From Tunturibacter empetritectus (GTDB taxonomy: Bacteria; Acidobacteriota; Terriglobia; Terriglobales; Acidobacteriaceae), in assembly GCF_040358985.1 (NCBI RefSeq), contig NZ_CP132932.1, forward strand, positions 1 through 64,000: a DNA stretch of 64,000 nt, read 5' to 3'. Of this stretch, positions 1-10,174 are shown piece by piece. Position 1 is the stretch's first letter; the number at the start of each line of letters is the position of its first letter. Under the pieces are notes generated by a model. The model did not search any database. It saw only the letters and a program-made list of their open reading frames with translations, and was not told the origin of the DNA. A program made the position numbers and the translations under genes.

Positions 1-99
1 AAATTCGTAACAGAGCTACACACCAAGCCCGAGGTGCGTCTCCGCTTTATGAAAGCGTTTCCTGCTGACGGACCTACCTTGCATTATGTGCAAGTTTAG
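1..99 (+). CDS. C-terminal end of an unidentified protein (partial)
   Basis: An open frame runs in from the left edge and ends with TAG at 97-99, giving 32 residues ending in PTLHYVQV. I do not recognise the family, and the fragment is too short to judge. It is called only because the frame is open from base 1 and a clearly non-coding stretch with a putative operator follows it. Confidence 0.35.
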   Translation, partial: KFVTELHTKPEVRLRFMKAFPADGPTLHYVQV

Positions 100-189
100 A
101 TCAAGATCCCTTATCCATTTAGCGGCGTACTGCCAGCACAGTTCGAGGCCGGTCGTGCGCTGCGATTCGATCTATGCACCTTGGACCGC

Positions 190-207
190 CCTGTAGAAAA
201 CTCTAGC
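190..207. promoter_or_regulatory. Recurrent dyad element, copy 1
   Basis: CCTGTA-GAAAAC-TCTAGC lies 114 bp before the SDR start. It shares the 14-mer CCTGTAGAAAACTC with the copy at 23525. Putative regulator site; the binding protein is unknown. Confidence 0.5.
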
Positions 208-321
208 GATTGAGCAGGAGGAAGGCAGGGTGTGAATGAAGTCCCCACCAATAACAATCATCACAGCTTCACGCATGTTGCTGTTCACAGATTGAACTTG
301 GCGAACGCCTAAGGGGTCGAA

Positions 322-1125
322 ATGAATACATTGCTAAAAGGACAAGTCGCGGTCGTAACCGGGGCGGGTTCTGGTATCGGTGCAGCCGTCGCCGTTGCAC
401 TCGCAGATGCAGGTGCGACCGTCGTCGTCAATCATCCGAATATTCCCGCACCAGCGGAAGAGATTGTCGGCAAGATCAAGAGCAACGGCGGTGCGGCGAT
501 TGCTCTTGGGGCGGATGTCAGCAAAGAGGACGAGGTAATCGCGATGTTCCGCGATATCGTCGCGAAATTCGGAACGGTTGATATTTTGGTTGCCAATGCC
601 GGCCTGCAACGCGATTCACCTTTCACCAAAATGAGCCTCGCAGATTGGCAGTTTGTATTGAATGTCAACCTTACCGGGCAATTCCTTTGCGCGAGAGAGG
701 CGACGCGTGAGTTTCTGAGGCGTGGCCCGGATCCTTCGCGATCGGTTGCAACGGGAAAGATCATCTGCATGAGTTCCGTACATCAGGTGATTCCGTGGGC
801 TGGACACTGCAACTATGCCACGTCGAAGGGTGGCATCAAGCTCTTTATGGAGAGCATCGCGCAAGAGTTAGCTCCGCATAAGATTCGAGTCAACGCGATC
901 GGTCCCGGAGCCATCAAGACACCTATCAATCGAGTGGCCTGGGAGACGCCCGCCGCCGAGGCGGCGTTGCGCACACTCATTCCATACGACCGTGTCGGAG
1001 TTCCGGAGGACATTGCAAAGGCAGCCGTATGGCTGGCCTCCGATGAGTCGGATTATGTGACCGGAACCACGCTCTTCGTCGACGGCGGCATGACCTTATA
1101 TCCGGGGTTTGCGACAGGCGGATAG
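322..1125 (+). CDS. SDR-family oxidoreductase (glucose 1-dehydrogenase-like)
   Basis: A 267-residue classical short-chain dehydrogenase/reductase, a cytoplasmic NAD(P)-dependent enzyme that oxidises an alcohol or sugar. The cofactor motif TGAGSGIG is at residues 13-20, NAG at 92-94, the catalytic serine around 152 and the YxxxK pair at Y165/K169. The C-terminal VDGGMTLYPGF is typical of the glucose 1-dehydrogenase-like subgroup. It begins with ATG and is the first gene of a plus-strand run leading to an aquaporin, a GMC oxidoreductase, a VOC protein and a glucosidase, so a sugar or polyol substrate is plausible but inferred. A dyad element lies 114 bp upstream. Confidence 0.9.
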   Translation: MNTLLKGQVAVVTGAGSGIGAAVAVALADAGATVVVNHPNIPAPAEEIVGKIKSNGGAAIALGADVSKEDEVIAMFRDIVAKFGTVDILVANAGLQRDSPFTKMSLADWQFVLNVNLTGQFLCAREATREFLRRGPDPSRSVATGKIICMSSVHQVIPWAGHCNYATSKGGIKLFMESIAQELAPHKIRVNAIGPGAIKTPINRVAWETPAAEAALRTLIPYDRVGVPEDIAKAAVWLASDESDYVTGTTLFVDGGMTLYPGFATGG

Positions 1126-1202
1126 CGCGACGGCAGACTTTTTTGGTGGGGTTCAGTAGTGAATGGACGCCAATTCATTCTAGAGAAGAAGCTAGGGCCA
1201 TC

Positions 1203-2072
1203 GTGGAAAACCAATCGGCAACCTATCCCATACGAGAACTATCTCCGTCAGCCACTTTAGCTGATGCCATCGCGTTGCATTGGCCCGAGTATCTGTTCGA
1301 AGGGTTGGAACTGGGGGCGTTCATGCTTTCGGCTTGTGCCTTTGGGACGCTGCTGTTTTACTCCGAATCTCCTATCGTTACATGGTTGCCATCCGCTGTG
1401 CTTCGTCTTGTTCTCATGGGGATTGCGATGGGCGGTACCGCGATCGCGATCATCCTCTCTCCTATGGGGCGTCGATCGGGAGCGCATTTCAATCCCGTGG
1501 TATCGTTCACATTCTTCTGCCTTGGGAAGATGCATCGGTTGGATGCGCTGCTATATATAGCCTCTCAATTTTTAGGAGGGGCATTTGGGGTAGTTATTGC
1601 GAGGATTCTCCTCGGGCCCCAGCTTGCCTCCCCGTCCGTACGCTACGTTGTCACAGTTCCGGGACAGTACGGCGTTCCTCTCGCTTTTCTGGCCGAGTTC
1701 TTTATGGGACTGCTTACGATGACGGTGGTGCTTCAGAGTTCCAATCGTCAGCGTCTTTCACGCATCACCTGGTTGCTGGTGGGACTTTTGGTAGCGACGT
1801 ATGTGATTGCGTTCTCCCCAGTGTCCGGTTTTAGTCTCAATCCCGCTCGCACAATATCTTCGGCGCTCTTCGCTGGTGTGTGGACGGCGATGTGGCTCTA
1901 TTTTACGGCTCCGCTGTTGGGCATGCTTCTTGCAGCCTTACTCTATGTCTTTTTCTTCGGATCACAGGCGGTCTTCTGCGCCAAGATTTACCACGATCTT
2001 CATAGTCCTTGCCCTTTTCGCTGCCGTTTTCAACGGCTGGCACAACCGGAGCCATCCGCGTCTCACTCGTGA
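1203..2072 (+). CDS. MIP-family aquaporin-like channel
   Basis: Multi-spanning inner-membrane channel of the major intrinsic protein family. The loop-B motif is NPV (in AHFNPVV) instead of NPA; the loop-E motif is canonical NPAR (in GFSLNPARTISSALF). The frame is open from a TTG at 1143, but I prefer GTG at 1203 because an AGGG lies just before it and the paralogue at 12484 starts at an equivalent place. That gives about 289 residues. The C-terminus carries a Cys/His-rich tail, CAKIYHDLHSPCPFRCRF, shared with the second aquaporin. It lies between an SDR and a GMC oxidoreductase. Water, glycerol or another small solute could be the substrate. Confidence 0.85.
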   Translation: MENQSATYPIRELSPSATLADAIALHWPEYLFEGLELGAFMLSACAFGTLLFYSESPIVTWLPSAVLRLVLMGIAMGGTAIAIILSPMGRRSGAHFNPVVSFTFFCLGKMHRLDALLYIASQFLGGAFGVVIARILLGPQLASPSVRYVVTVPGQYGVPLAFLAEFFMGLLTMTVVLQSSNRQRLSRITWLLVGLLVATYVIAFSPVSGFSLNPARTISSALFAGVWTAMWLYFTAPLLGMLLAALLYVFFFGSQAVFCAKIYHDLHSPCPFRCRFQRLAQPEPSASHS

Positions 2073-2114
2073 TTCGGAGAAGGCTCTCTAACCACGCATT
2101 TCAACGGGAGAATC

Positions 2115-3719
2115 ATGGCACAGCAACTGCGTTACGACATCATCATCATTGGAACAGGTGCAGGCGGAGCAACGTTGGCCAAACGCCTCGCGCCCTCAGG
2201 AATGAAGATTCTCATCCTTGAGCGCGGCGACTACGTCCCTCGCGAGAAAGAGAACTGGAGTTCTCTGGAGGTTAACCTCAAGGGACACTATCTCGCCAAG
2301 GAGAAGTGGCGCACAAAAGACGGAGAGGTCCTTGAGCCTCATACCAACTACAACGTGGGGGGAAACACAAAGTTCTTTGGTGCGGCTCTCTTCCGGCTGC
2401 GCGAAGTCGACTTTGGAGAGATTCAACACGCGGGCGGGATTTCCCCGGCATGGCCCATTTCCTATAAAGATCTCGAATCGTACTATGACGAGGCCGAGCA
2501 CCTGTTCGAGGTTCGCGGAGAGCGTGGTGTCGATCCTACTGACCCACCGACCACCGGTCCATATCCCTATCCTGCAATCTCACATGAAGAACGGCTTGAA
2601 AGACTCAGTGCGGATTTTTCCTCCATGGGGCTTCATCCGTTTCATACGCCCTTAGGCGTGCGCCTCGACGAGCAGCACCTGCGCACGAGCCGCTGCATCC
2701 GCTGCAACACATGTGACGGATTTCCTTGCCTCATCCACGCGAAATCCGATGCCGAGATGATGTGCATCGAGCCGACACTAAAGATGCATGACAACGTCAC
2801 GCTCCTGACCAAGGCGAAGGTCACTTCCCTCAAGACCGGCAGCTCTGGCAAAGAGATCGCCGGTGTTCTCTTCGAGCATGATGGAGAGCAGGTGGAAGTG
2901 TCAGCGGATGTTGTCGTCGTCTCCTGCGGAGCGATCAATTCGGCCGCGCTATTGCTGCGCTCGGCGAACAGCGATCATCCGGACGGATTGGCCAACCGTT
3001 CGGGCGTGGTAGGTAGGCACTACATGGGACACACTAACTCGGTGGTCATGGCTCTCTCGCTCTGTCCCAATCCCACGATCTTTCAGAAGACGCTATCGGT
3101 TAATGACTTTTATCAGGCTTCAGGCGAATGGGAGTTTCCGATGGGACACATCTCCTTCGTTGGAAAGCTAGATCTCGACACACTTAGGGCTGGGGCGCCG
3201 GCGATTGCTCCTGGCTGGAGTCTTGAACTGATGGCAAAACACTCACTCGACTTCTGGCTTACCACGGAAGACCTGCCTAACCCCGAGAATCGCGTCACGA
3301 TCAACAGTGCCGGCGAGATTGTTCTGAGCTATACACCCAACAACCTGGAGGCCCATAAGCGGCTCAAGCATCAGTTGTCGAAGATGATGAAGAGCACCTC
3401 GTGTGAGTTTCATGGGCCCGGATGCCACCAGGGACTATTCGACAGAAACATCTTTATTGGCCAACAGATTCCACTCGCAGGGGTTGCTCACCAGAATGGT
3501 ACTGTGCGCTTCGGTCATGATCCGTTGACAAGCGCGCTAGATATCAACTGCAAGGCTCACGACGTCGACAACCTCTATGTAGTCGACGGGAGCTTCTTCC
3601 CTTCGAGTGGCGCGGTAAATCCTGCCCTGACGATCGTCGCGAACGCACTGCGCGTTGGCGACCATTTGTTAGAGCGTATGCATGCGCGCAAGGAAGTATC
3701 GCAGGCATTGCACGCATGA
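2115..3719 (+). CDS. GMC-family FAD oxidoreductase
   Basis: A 534-residue glucose-methanol-choline oxidoreductase. The Rossmann FAD motif GTGAGG is at residues 13-18, a GGNT flavin-region motif follows, and the C-terminal signature VVDGSFFPSSGAVNPALTI carries the usual active-site region. A Cys-rich stretch, CIRCNTCDGFPC, lies near residue 200 and is common in this bacterial subgroup; a metal or Fe-S role is possible but unproven. No signal peptide is seen. GGGAG precedes the ATG. The stop overlaps the next start by 4 bp (ATGA), so the two are probably translationally coupled. It likely oxidises a sugar or alcohol. Confidence 0.9.
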   Translation: MAQQLRYDIIIIGTGAGGATLAKRLAPSGMKILILERGDYVPREKENWSSLEVNLKGHYLAKEKWRTKDGEVLEPHTNYNVGGNTKFFGAALFRLREVDFGEIQHAGGISPAWPISYKDLESYYDEAEHLFEVRGERGVDPTDPPTTGPYPYPAISHEERLERLSADFSSMGLHPFHTPLGVRLDEQHLRTSRCIRCNTCDGFPCLIHAKSDAEMMCIEPTLKMHDNVTLLTKAKVTSLKTGSSGKEIAGVLFEHDGEQVEVSADVVVVSCGAINSAALLLRSANSDHPDGLANRSGVVGRHYMGHTNSVVMALSLCPNPTIFQKTLSVNDFYQASGEWEFPMGHISFVGKLDLDTLRAGAPAIAPGWSLELMAKHSLDFWLTTEDLPNPENRVTINSAGEIVLSYTPNNLEAHKRLKHQLSKMMKSTSCEFHGPGCHQGLFDRNIFIGQQIPLAGVAHQNGTVRFGHDPLTSALDINCKAHDVDNLYVVDGSFFPSSGAVNPALTIVANALRVGDHLLERMHARKEVSQALHA

Positions 3720-4747
3720 CGTACTCATTTCATGCAATTCGTTGGCTGGCGTTTTCCCTTGTGGTCTTCAGCTATGGCCACGCCAAGGCGTCGGTTCGTG
3801 TGACCAGCGTAGACTGTCCCTCGATCTCGATGGTCTCGCTCGACCGCGCAATCACGTTTTACACAAAGGTGCTGGACTTTCATCTTGTGAAGATGGAGGA
3901 CTCGTCTAGTTCAGCGCGGCTCGCACCTGCCATGCCCCCGAAAGCGACGGCTAGAACTGCGAAGCTGTCACTTGGCGACGAGTGCCTGGACATTACAGAG
4001 TACAGTTCGCCGAAAGGCAAACCATTTCCTGATGATTCGCGAGCGAATGATCTTTGGTTCGAGCATATAGCGATCGTGGTATCGAACATGAATGAGGCAT
4101 ATGAGCGACTAAAAGTAGCGCACGTTCGTTTTGTATCGAACATTCCTCAAACTTTGCCGGTGTGGAACAAGGAGGCCGGAGGCATATCCGCATTCTATTT
4201 TCGCGATCTAGATGGACATTATCTGGAGTTGATCCATTTTCCCTCGGGAAAGGGCCAGCAGAAGTGGCAGATGCCATCAAAGAAGACATTCTTGGGTATT
4301 GACCATACTGCGATTGCCGTCTCTGACACTCAGAGGAGTATTGCTTTCTATCGTGACAAACTTCATTTCCGAGTTGCCGGAAGCAGCGAGAACTACGGGG
4401 AGGAGCAGGAGCACCTCAGTGGTGTGTTCAACGCCCATGTTCTCATCACCAGTCTTCGCGCCGAATCAGGTATAGGAATAGAGCTTCTTGATTATGTAAC
4501 TCCGACCTCCGGCCGTCCAATCCCCAGCAACCTCCATGTTTCCGATGTCGCTCGCTGGCAAATCCCGTTAGAGGTTTCACCGGGGTCATCGTCTGTCAAA
4601 AAGATTGACGAGTTTCCAAACACACACTGGATCAAAGTATCCGACCGTGACGGAACTGATCGCGAAGCCACCTGGATGAATGACCCCGACGGCCACCTTT
4701 TAGAGCTGATCAGGCGAGGCGCTTCTATGGAGCCTGTCAAACAATGA
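3716..4747 (+). CDS. Secreted two-domain VOC (glyoxalase/dioxygenase-fold) protein
   Basis: 343 residues with an N-terminal signal peptide (about 1-25, hydrophobic core ending near GHAKA). Two vicinal-oxygen-chelate domains follow, roughly 27-175 and 190-335. Each has the usual start ([30 protein letters not shown]) and a Glu ligand near its end ([16 protein letters not shown]). The family holds glyoxalases, extradiol dioxygenases and binding proteins; the reaction here is not known. Both ends overlap neighbours by 4 bp (ATGA), with the GMC oxidoreductase upstream and the glucosidase downstream, so the three proteins are probably made together. Confidence 0.82.
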   Translation: MTYSFHAIRWLAFSLVVFSYGHAKASVRVTSVDCPSISMVSLDRAITFYTKVLDFHLVKMEDSSSSARLAPAMPPKATARTAKLSLGDECLDITEYSSPKGKPFPDDSRANDLWFEHIAIVVSNMNEAYERLKVAHVRFVSNIPQTLPVWNKEAGGISAFYFRDLDGHYLELIHFPSGKGQQKWQMPSKKTFLGIDHTAIAVSDTQRSIAFYRDKLHFRVAGSSENYGEEQEHLSGVFNAHVLITSLRAESGIGIELLDYVTPTSGRPIPSNLHVSDVARWQIPLEVSPGSSSVKKIDEFPNTHWIKVSDRDGTDREATWMNDPDGHLLELIRRGASMEPVKQ

Positions 4748-7434
4748 TCGATGACAAGAAATATACGGAAGTCAACAACGCTGAGCAAAGCCGTTTAGAG
4801 GAATCGAGCAGGAAAGAAAAGCATTGGAAGAGGTGGGGCCCCTATCTAAGCGAACGTGCCTGGGGAACAGTCCGTGAAGACTACAGCGCCAACGGGACCG
4901 CGTGGGACTCGTTTCCACACGATCACGCACGATCTCGTGCATACCGTTGGAATGAAGATGGTCTAGGTGGCATTTGCGACAACCACCAAAATCTTTGTTT
5001 CGCGCTGGCTCTTTGGAATGGCCATGATCCGATTTTGAAGGAGCGGCTGTTCGGCTTGACAGGTAGCGAAGGAAACCATGGTGAGGACGTGAAGGAGTAC
5101 TACTTCTACGTCGATTCGACACCGACACACTCCTACATGAAATTTCTTTACAAATATCCGCAAGGTGAATTTCCGTACAACAAACTTGTGAGCGAAAACG
5201 CTCGGCGCGGAAAGCACGAGCCTGAATTCGAATTGCTCGACACGGGTGTCTTTGACGAAGATCGGTATTTCGACGTTCAAGTAGAGTACGCGAAAGCGGA
5301 TGTCGACGACATAGCGATTCGGATTACCGTAACTAATCGCGGAACCGATGCAGCGTCTATCGATGTGCTCCCCACGCTCTGGTTCCGTAATACCTGGTCT
5401 TGGGCTGGTGACGAGGAAATCCCGGAGATCAAAGTTGCCAAGAACAAATCAGGTCAATCTCGTTTACTTACAAAGAAGGCGGGGTTCGATGCCTACGAGT
5501 TGTCTTTTGAAGGCAGCCCAGATCTCTTGTTTACCGAGAACGAAACCAACTACGAGCGCTTCTACGGTTCTCCGAACCGTTCATTCACCAAAGATGGCAT
5601 CAATGATGTAGTCGTCAGCGGACGGATGCAGGCTTGCAATCCGGAGAATCGCGGCAGCAAAGCCGCCGCACGTTACAAATTAGAGCTCCAAGGCGGACAA
5701 ACCGCGGTACTGCATCTACGGTTGACGCGAGACAATGACCTCACCCACGCCTTCGAGGGGTTCGATGCTATCTTTCAAGAACGAGTCACGGAAGCGAACG
5801 ATTACTATGCGGCGATTATCCCGCCAGAACTCAATGATGACGAGCGAAATGTTATGCGTCAGTCCCTTGCGGGCCTGTTGTGGTCCAAACAGTTCTATCA
5901 CTATGTGATCAAAGAATGGCTAGAGGGAGATCCGAAACAGCCAACTCCTCCACCCGTACGAGATACGGGTCGCAACTCCACGTGGGGACACCTTTACAAC
6001 GCTGATGTGCTTTCAATGCCCGACAAGTGGGAATACCCATGGTTCGCTGCTTGGGATCTTGCATTTCATTGCATTGCCCTTTCGATCGTCGATGCAGATT
6101 TTGCGAAGAGTCAACTGTCGCTAATGCTGCGCGAATGGTATATGCACCCGAACGGACAACTGCCCGCTTACGAATGGGCTTTCGGGGACGTGAATCCTCC
6201 GGTGCATGCATGGGCAGTGTGGAGGGTATATCGAATCGAAGAACGGCGGCGAGGCACAGGTGATCTCAGATTCCTTGAATCTGCATTTCACAAACTCTTG
6301 CTGAATTTTACCTGGTGGGTCAATCAAAAGGATGCCGATGGCCTGAACGTCTTTGAAGGTGGGTTTCTAGGCCTCGACAACATCGGGGTCTTTGATCGAA
6401 GCTCACCGCTTCCGGTGGCTGGTTTAATCGAGCAGTCCGACGGCACGAGCTGGATGGCAATGTATACCCTCAACATGCTCACGATCGCCTCCGAATTGGC
6501 TCGATACAATCCCGCCTACGAAGACGTGGCCAGCAAGTTCTGGGAGCACTTCCTCTACATCGCCCACGCAATGACCCATATTTGCGCTGACGGAAAAGGA
6601 CTTTGGGATAGTGAAGACGGCTTCTTCTACGACGTCCTGTATTCGAAGAGTGGGGATTGGGAACGAATGAAGGTGAGATCCCTGGTAGGGCTGACGCCTT
6701 TGTTTGCGGTGGATACTTTGGAATCGGCCGATCTGGACAGAATGCCCGACTTTACGCACCGGCTGAACTGGTTCGTCAAGAATCGGCCTGACCTCACTTC
6801 AAATATCGCCCGTATGCATGGCGGCCAGAATGACCGTCTACTCCTGTCGATCATTGACGAAGAACGGCTTCGCGGGATTCTTCGCCTCATGTTGGACGAA
6901 AACGAATTTCTGTCCCCATACGGAGTGCGAGCATTGTCGCGGAGCCATCTCGAATCCCCCTACATCAAATACGTCGGTGGCACAGAGTATCGCGTTGACT
7001 ATGAGCCCGCTGAGTCAACTTCCGGACTATTCGGTGGCAATTCCAACTGGCGTGGACCGATTTGGTTTCCGATGAACTATCTCATCATTGAGTCGCTGCA
7101 GAAGTATCACTTCTTCTACGGCGACAGATTCAAAGTAGAGTGCCCCACTGGCTCCGGCAGGCTGATGACCCTTGCGCAAGTCTCGGTTGAGCTATCAAAC
7201 CGTCTGAGCTCCATCTTTTTGAAGAATGAAGCGGGCCTGCGTCCAGTCTACGGGTCCATAGAGAAATTCCAACGCGACCCACACTGGAAGGATCTTCTGC
7301 TCTTCTTTGAATACTTTCACGGTGATCACGGGTCGGGTGTGGGCGCAAGTCATCAGACGGGGTGGACCGGGCTCGTGGCAAAACTCTTGCAACAAAGTGG
7401 TGGTCAGACACCTGTCTCGAGCACGTACAAATAG
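4744..7434 (+). CDS. MGH1-like / GH63-type glycoside hydrolase
   Basis: An 896-residue alpha-glucosidase-like enzyme with an (alpha/alpha)6 catalytic domain. The N-terminal half is beta-rich ([16 protein letters not shown] near 215). The catalytic half contains [14 protein letters not shown] near 432 and an acidic region around [15 protein letters not shown]. The length and motifs match the bacterial glucosidases annotated as MGH1-like (mannosylglycerate hydrolase-like) or GH63. No signal peptide, so probably cytoplasmic. The start overlaps the VOC gene by 4 bp. Likely substrates are alpha-glucosidic osmolytes or oligosaccharides; the exact one cannot be read from sequence. Confidence 0.85.
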   Translation: MIDDKKYTEVNNAEQSRLEESSRKEKHWKRWGPYLSERAWGTVREDYSANGTAWDSFPHDHARSRAYRWNEDGLGGICDNHQNLCFALALWNGHDPILKERLFGLTGSEGNHGEDVKEYYFYVDSTPTHSYMKFLYKYPQGEFPYNKLVSENARRGKHEPEFELLDTGVFDEDRYFDVQVEYAKADVDDIAIRITVTNRGTDAASIDVLPTLWFRNTWSWAGDEEIPEIKVAKNKSGQSRLLTKKAGFDAYELSFEGSPDLLFTENETNYERFYGSPNRSFTKDGINDVVVSGRMQACNPENRGSKAAARYKLELQGGQTAVLHLRLTRDNDLTHAFEGFDAIFQERVTEANDYYAAIIPPELNDDERNVMRQSLAGLLWSKQFYHYVIKEWLEGDPKQPTPPPVRDTGRNSTWGHLYNADVLSMPDKWEYPWFAAWDLAFHCIALSIVDADFAKSQLSLMLREWYMHPNGQLPAYEWAFGDVNPPVHAWAVWRVYRIEERRRGTGDLRFLESAFHKLLLNFTWWVNQKDADGLNVFEGGFLGLDNIGVFDRSSPLPVAGLIEQSDGTSWMAMYTLNMLTIASELARYNPAYEDVASKFWEHFLYIAHAMTHICADGKGLWDSEDGFFYDVLYSKSGDWERMKVRSLVGLTPLFAVDTLESADLDRMPDFTHRLNWFVKNRPDLTSNIARMHGGQNDRLLLSIIDEERLRGILRLMLDENEFLSPYGVRALSRSHLESPYIKYVGGTEYRVDYEPAESTSGLFGGNSNWRGPIWFPMNYLIIESLQKYHFFYGDRFKVECPTGSGRLMTLAQVSVELSNRLSSIFLKNEAGLRPVYGSIEKFQRDPHWKDLLLFFEYFHGDHGSGVGASHQTGWTGLVAKLLQQSGGQTPVSSTYK

Positions 7435-7564
7435 TGCACTGCGTGCGACTGTCGATAACGCAAGCCAAATCGAATCAGCCTGAATAGTTTGACGGATCAT
7501 TTTGTCCTAGGCTTGGGCGGAGTTCACAAATCTATTCACACAGCTAGTATTGGAGGCTCTTGAG

Positions 7565-8569
7565 ATGAAATTTAGGCACATCTTCGTACTTGGATTGATC
7601 GCGGCCACAGGAATCGCGAGTCCCGATGTGCACGGGTCGGCGAGAAAAGCAGGCGTTCAAGCCCCCGGCTTTTATCGAATCACGGTAGGCGAAGTGGAGG
7701 TCACGGTCTTGTCGGATGGGACCGTTCCACTACCGATGGATCATCTGCTTACCCACACCACACCGGCGCTTGTGGATCAGGCACTCGCTGCATCCTTCAT
7801 CAAGGAGCCTTATGCAACTTCAGTAAACTGCTTCCTCTTGAACTTCGGTACCAGGCTCGTTCTGATCGATACGGGTGCCGGACTAACCCTTGGTCCAACA
7901 CTCAATCATCTTATGGCGAATCTTCGGGCGTCTGGGTACGAACCAGATCAGGTTGACGACATCTTCATGACGCACATGCATATCGATCATGAGGGCGGAT
8001 TGACTAGCAATGGGATAAGAGCGTTTCCTAACGCGATACTCCATGCCGACGACAGAGAGGCAAACTACTGGCTGAATTCGGAAAACGAGAAGCGGGCATC
8101 GGATAACGCCGCCAGACATCCTTCGGACCAACAGGCCAAGTTCGTCGAAAATAACTTCGTCGAGACCCGTAAAGCGATACAGCCTTACATCGACGCGGCC
8201 CATTTCAAATGGTTCCACGGTGGTGAGGAGGTATTGCCTGGCCTGCGTGCGATAAGCGGGGCGGGCCACACACCCGGACATACCATGTTTGCTCTTGTGA
8301 GCGACGGTGCGCGAATTCTATTTTGGGGTGACATCGTCCATGTGGCCGAGGTACAGCTCACCACACCCCAGACAACAATCCTGTTCGATAGTGATCCGAT
8401 TCAAGCCCGAGGGGAACGTTTCAAGATGCTGAAAGAGGTTGGCTCTCGGAGGGATCTGATCGCCGGCTCACACTTACCATTTCCTGGCGTCGGCCATATA
8501 CGTATTTCACAACAAGGTTTTACGTTCCTACCGCTCCACTTTATCGGAGAACCGAGCCACAATAAGTGA
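7565..8569 (+). CDS. Secreted metallo-beta-lactamase-fold hydrolase
   Basis: A 334-residue MBL-fold protein with a signal peptide. The frame is open from a TTG at 7550, but GGAGG just before the ATG at 7565 and the signal sequence (MKFRHIFVLGLIAATGIA) fix the start. The metal motif HMHIDH is near residues 137-142. Further ligands are supplied by AGHTPGH and the later GDIVH and GSHLPF. The family includes lactonases and thiol-ester hydrolases acting in the periplasm; the substrate is unknown. It follows the glucosidase by 130 bp and converges on the porin gene downstream. Confidence 0.88.
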   Translation: MKFRHIFVLGLIAATGIASPDVHGSARKAGVQAPGFYRITVGEVEVTVLSDGTVPLPMDHLLTHTTPALVDQALAASFIKEPYATSVNCFLLNFGTRLVLIDTGAGLTLGPTLNHLMANLRASGYEPDQVDDIFMTHMHIDHEGGLTSNGIRAFPNAILHADDREANYWLNSENEKRASDNAARHPSDQQAKFVENNFVETRKAIQPYIDAAHFKWFHGGEEVLPGLRAISGAGHTPGHTMFALVSDGARILFWGDIVHVAEVQLTTPQTTILFDSDPIQARGERFKMLKEVGSRRDLIAGSHLPFPGVGHIRISQQGFTFLPLHFIGEPSHNK

Positions 8570-8663
8570 CCAGGATCCTGAGAGCGCAGAGCGGATTCGC
8601 AAGCTGAAGATAGTCCTTTTCACAATCCCTGGTTAAGAGCGTGGCGTTTGTCCTGCACGCTCG

Positions 8664-9938
8664 TCAAAAGATTCGGCCCTTGAGAAGCAGTTCGAACTCG
8701 GCGCTCAATTCGTTGCGATGCCGGATAGGCGAGTCCGCGGCTCCAAACGAGTGCTGCCCGGAAAAGTCTCCCCTGATCTCAGGCCGAAACTCGAACCATG
8801 GTTTGGGGCGCAGCGTAATACCCGCGGTTGCTTCTCCATAGGAGCCCGGTACTGCGGCCCTTGCTCCATGAGGATCGGCAAACCATTCCAACCGCGTTTG
8901 CAACGCGGCAATCCGATTCAGTTCATAGGACGAGATAACGAACGCGTCCTGACTGCCCGAGTTGTGCCGCCCGTTTGCCGAGTCGTGTGGATCAGAAAAA
9001 TACCCGACGTCGAAAGCTTGATTGAAGCGGGGAGTCCATACTTCGCGCGCCTGCAGTTCAGCAAGTGTCTGCCAGGTTCCAACGTGGTTTGATGCCGCAG
9101 CTAGAGGCTTCGGCCCTGTATAGACCGTTATGAGATATTGTTGTTTCCTCTCGGTCGTCGGATGGTAAATAAGTTTGGCCAAATAGCTGGGCGCGCGCCC
9201 GCGAAGGATGAAGGATGTGTTGTAGCCCATCGCCGTTCCCAGGACGATGTCGGTTTGCGAATTAGTATGGGCGGTTGCAAATAACGCGGTGCCACTCGAA
9301 CCATCATGCGTCCAGAAATAGCCGCGGGAATAGAGCTGGTTGTAGGGGGAAAGTGTCGTCTCCACACCTGTGGGAATGTTGATCTTTCCTGCGGTCCAAT
9401 CGATCCCTTCCCGAAAGAGAATCGGTGTGTGCAATTTGAAGTAGGCTTGCCGGAACTCTGTACCCCATCGCGTGCTATCTGGACCAAAATGGTTTTGCGA
9501 GCGGAGGAGAGCTGCGTCAGAGCCTGCATAGAAGTCAGTCCGAAATCCCCACGAAAGAGCCTTAGTCGTTGATCGTTCCAGAACTACCCACGCGGCATCG
9601 AGCATGAACTGGTTACTGAATCGATTTGGGGTGGGGGCCTCGGCCACTAGCCCGCTTGCGTTGCTGACGGAAGTGAATCCGCCATCGAGCCATCCAAAGG
9701 AGCGAACCCTGTGTTTCTGTCCCCAATCGGAAAGGGCATTCCCACTCAACAACGGCTTCTGGTCTTCTGGGTACCTGCCGAGGGTATAGGTCCTGCGATC
9801 CGCGCCAGAGTCGTCGCGCCCGGTCATCTGCCCCATTCCTTTAGGTTCGGAGGACGTTTGCGCGGAGCACATTGCACACCAGGTCAGGAGAAGAATAGAT
9901 AGCGCGTGGGCTCGAATTGTTACGTGTTTGCTCATCAT
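8664..9938 (-). CDS. Outer-membrane beta-barrel porin (OmpL/bbp2-like)
   Basis: 424 residues with a signal peptide (ending near CAMCSAQ), followed by repeated amphipathic strands. It has features of the putative beta-barrel porin-2 family: WLDGGFTSVSN near the start, the GKINIPTGVE strand and IYHPTTERKQQYLITVYTG. The last residues are LLKGRIF with a terminal Phe, as expected for outer-membrane barrels. It probably allows diffusion of small solutes. It stands alone on the minus strand, downstream of the DUF4331 pair and past their terminator. Confidence 0.75.
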   Translation of the reverse strand: MMSKHVTIRAHALSILLLTWCAMCSAQTSSEPKGMGQMTGRDDSGADRRTYTLGRYPEDQKPLLSGNALSDWGQKHRVRSFGWLDGGFTSVSNASGLVAEAPTPNRFSNQFMLDAAWVVLERSTTKALSWGFRTDFYAGSDAALLRSQNHFGPDSTRWGTEFRQAYFKLHTPILFREGIDWTAGKINIPTGVETTLSPYNQLYSRGYFWTHDGSSGTALFATAHTNSQTDIVLGTAMGYNTSFILRGRAPSYLAKLIYHPTTERKQQYLITVYTGPKPLAAASNHVGTWQTLAELQAREVWTPRFNQAFDVGYFSDPHDSANGRHNSGSQDAFVISSYELNRIAALQTRLEWFADPHGARAAVPGSYGEATAGITLRPKPWFEFRPEIRGDFSGQHSFGAADSPIRHRNELSAEFELLLKGRIF

Positions 9939-10081
9939 AATTTCAGTGGTCTTCCAAACCGGCTTACGGCTGCGAGGCTTGCATGGGATCGAGGAGGACG
10001 CCTTCAGTGCGTCCGACTGGAGTTGAGTCGATTGAAGTGTGAGGGCCTTGAACGTTTGTCCCGCAATCCGTTGGCAAAACC

Positions 10082-10108
10082 AAAAAAGGGACCGGAAACC
10101 CCGGTCCC
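10082..10108 (-). terminator. Rho-independent terminator for the DUF4331 pair
   Basis: On the minus strand the sequence reads GGGACCGG, a 5-nt loop, CCGGTCCC and then six T. This is a perfect 8-bp GC-rich stem with a U-tract, 66 bp past the stop of the gene at 10175. Confidence 0.9.
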
Positions 10109-10174
10109 TTCGAGCTTTCCCGCTGCAGTAAGCACCGATGGCCGTGCTGCGCGCGTTTGCGACGAGGAATTGCT

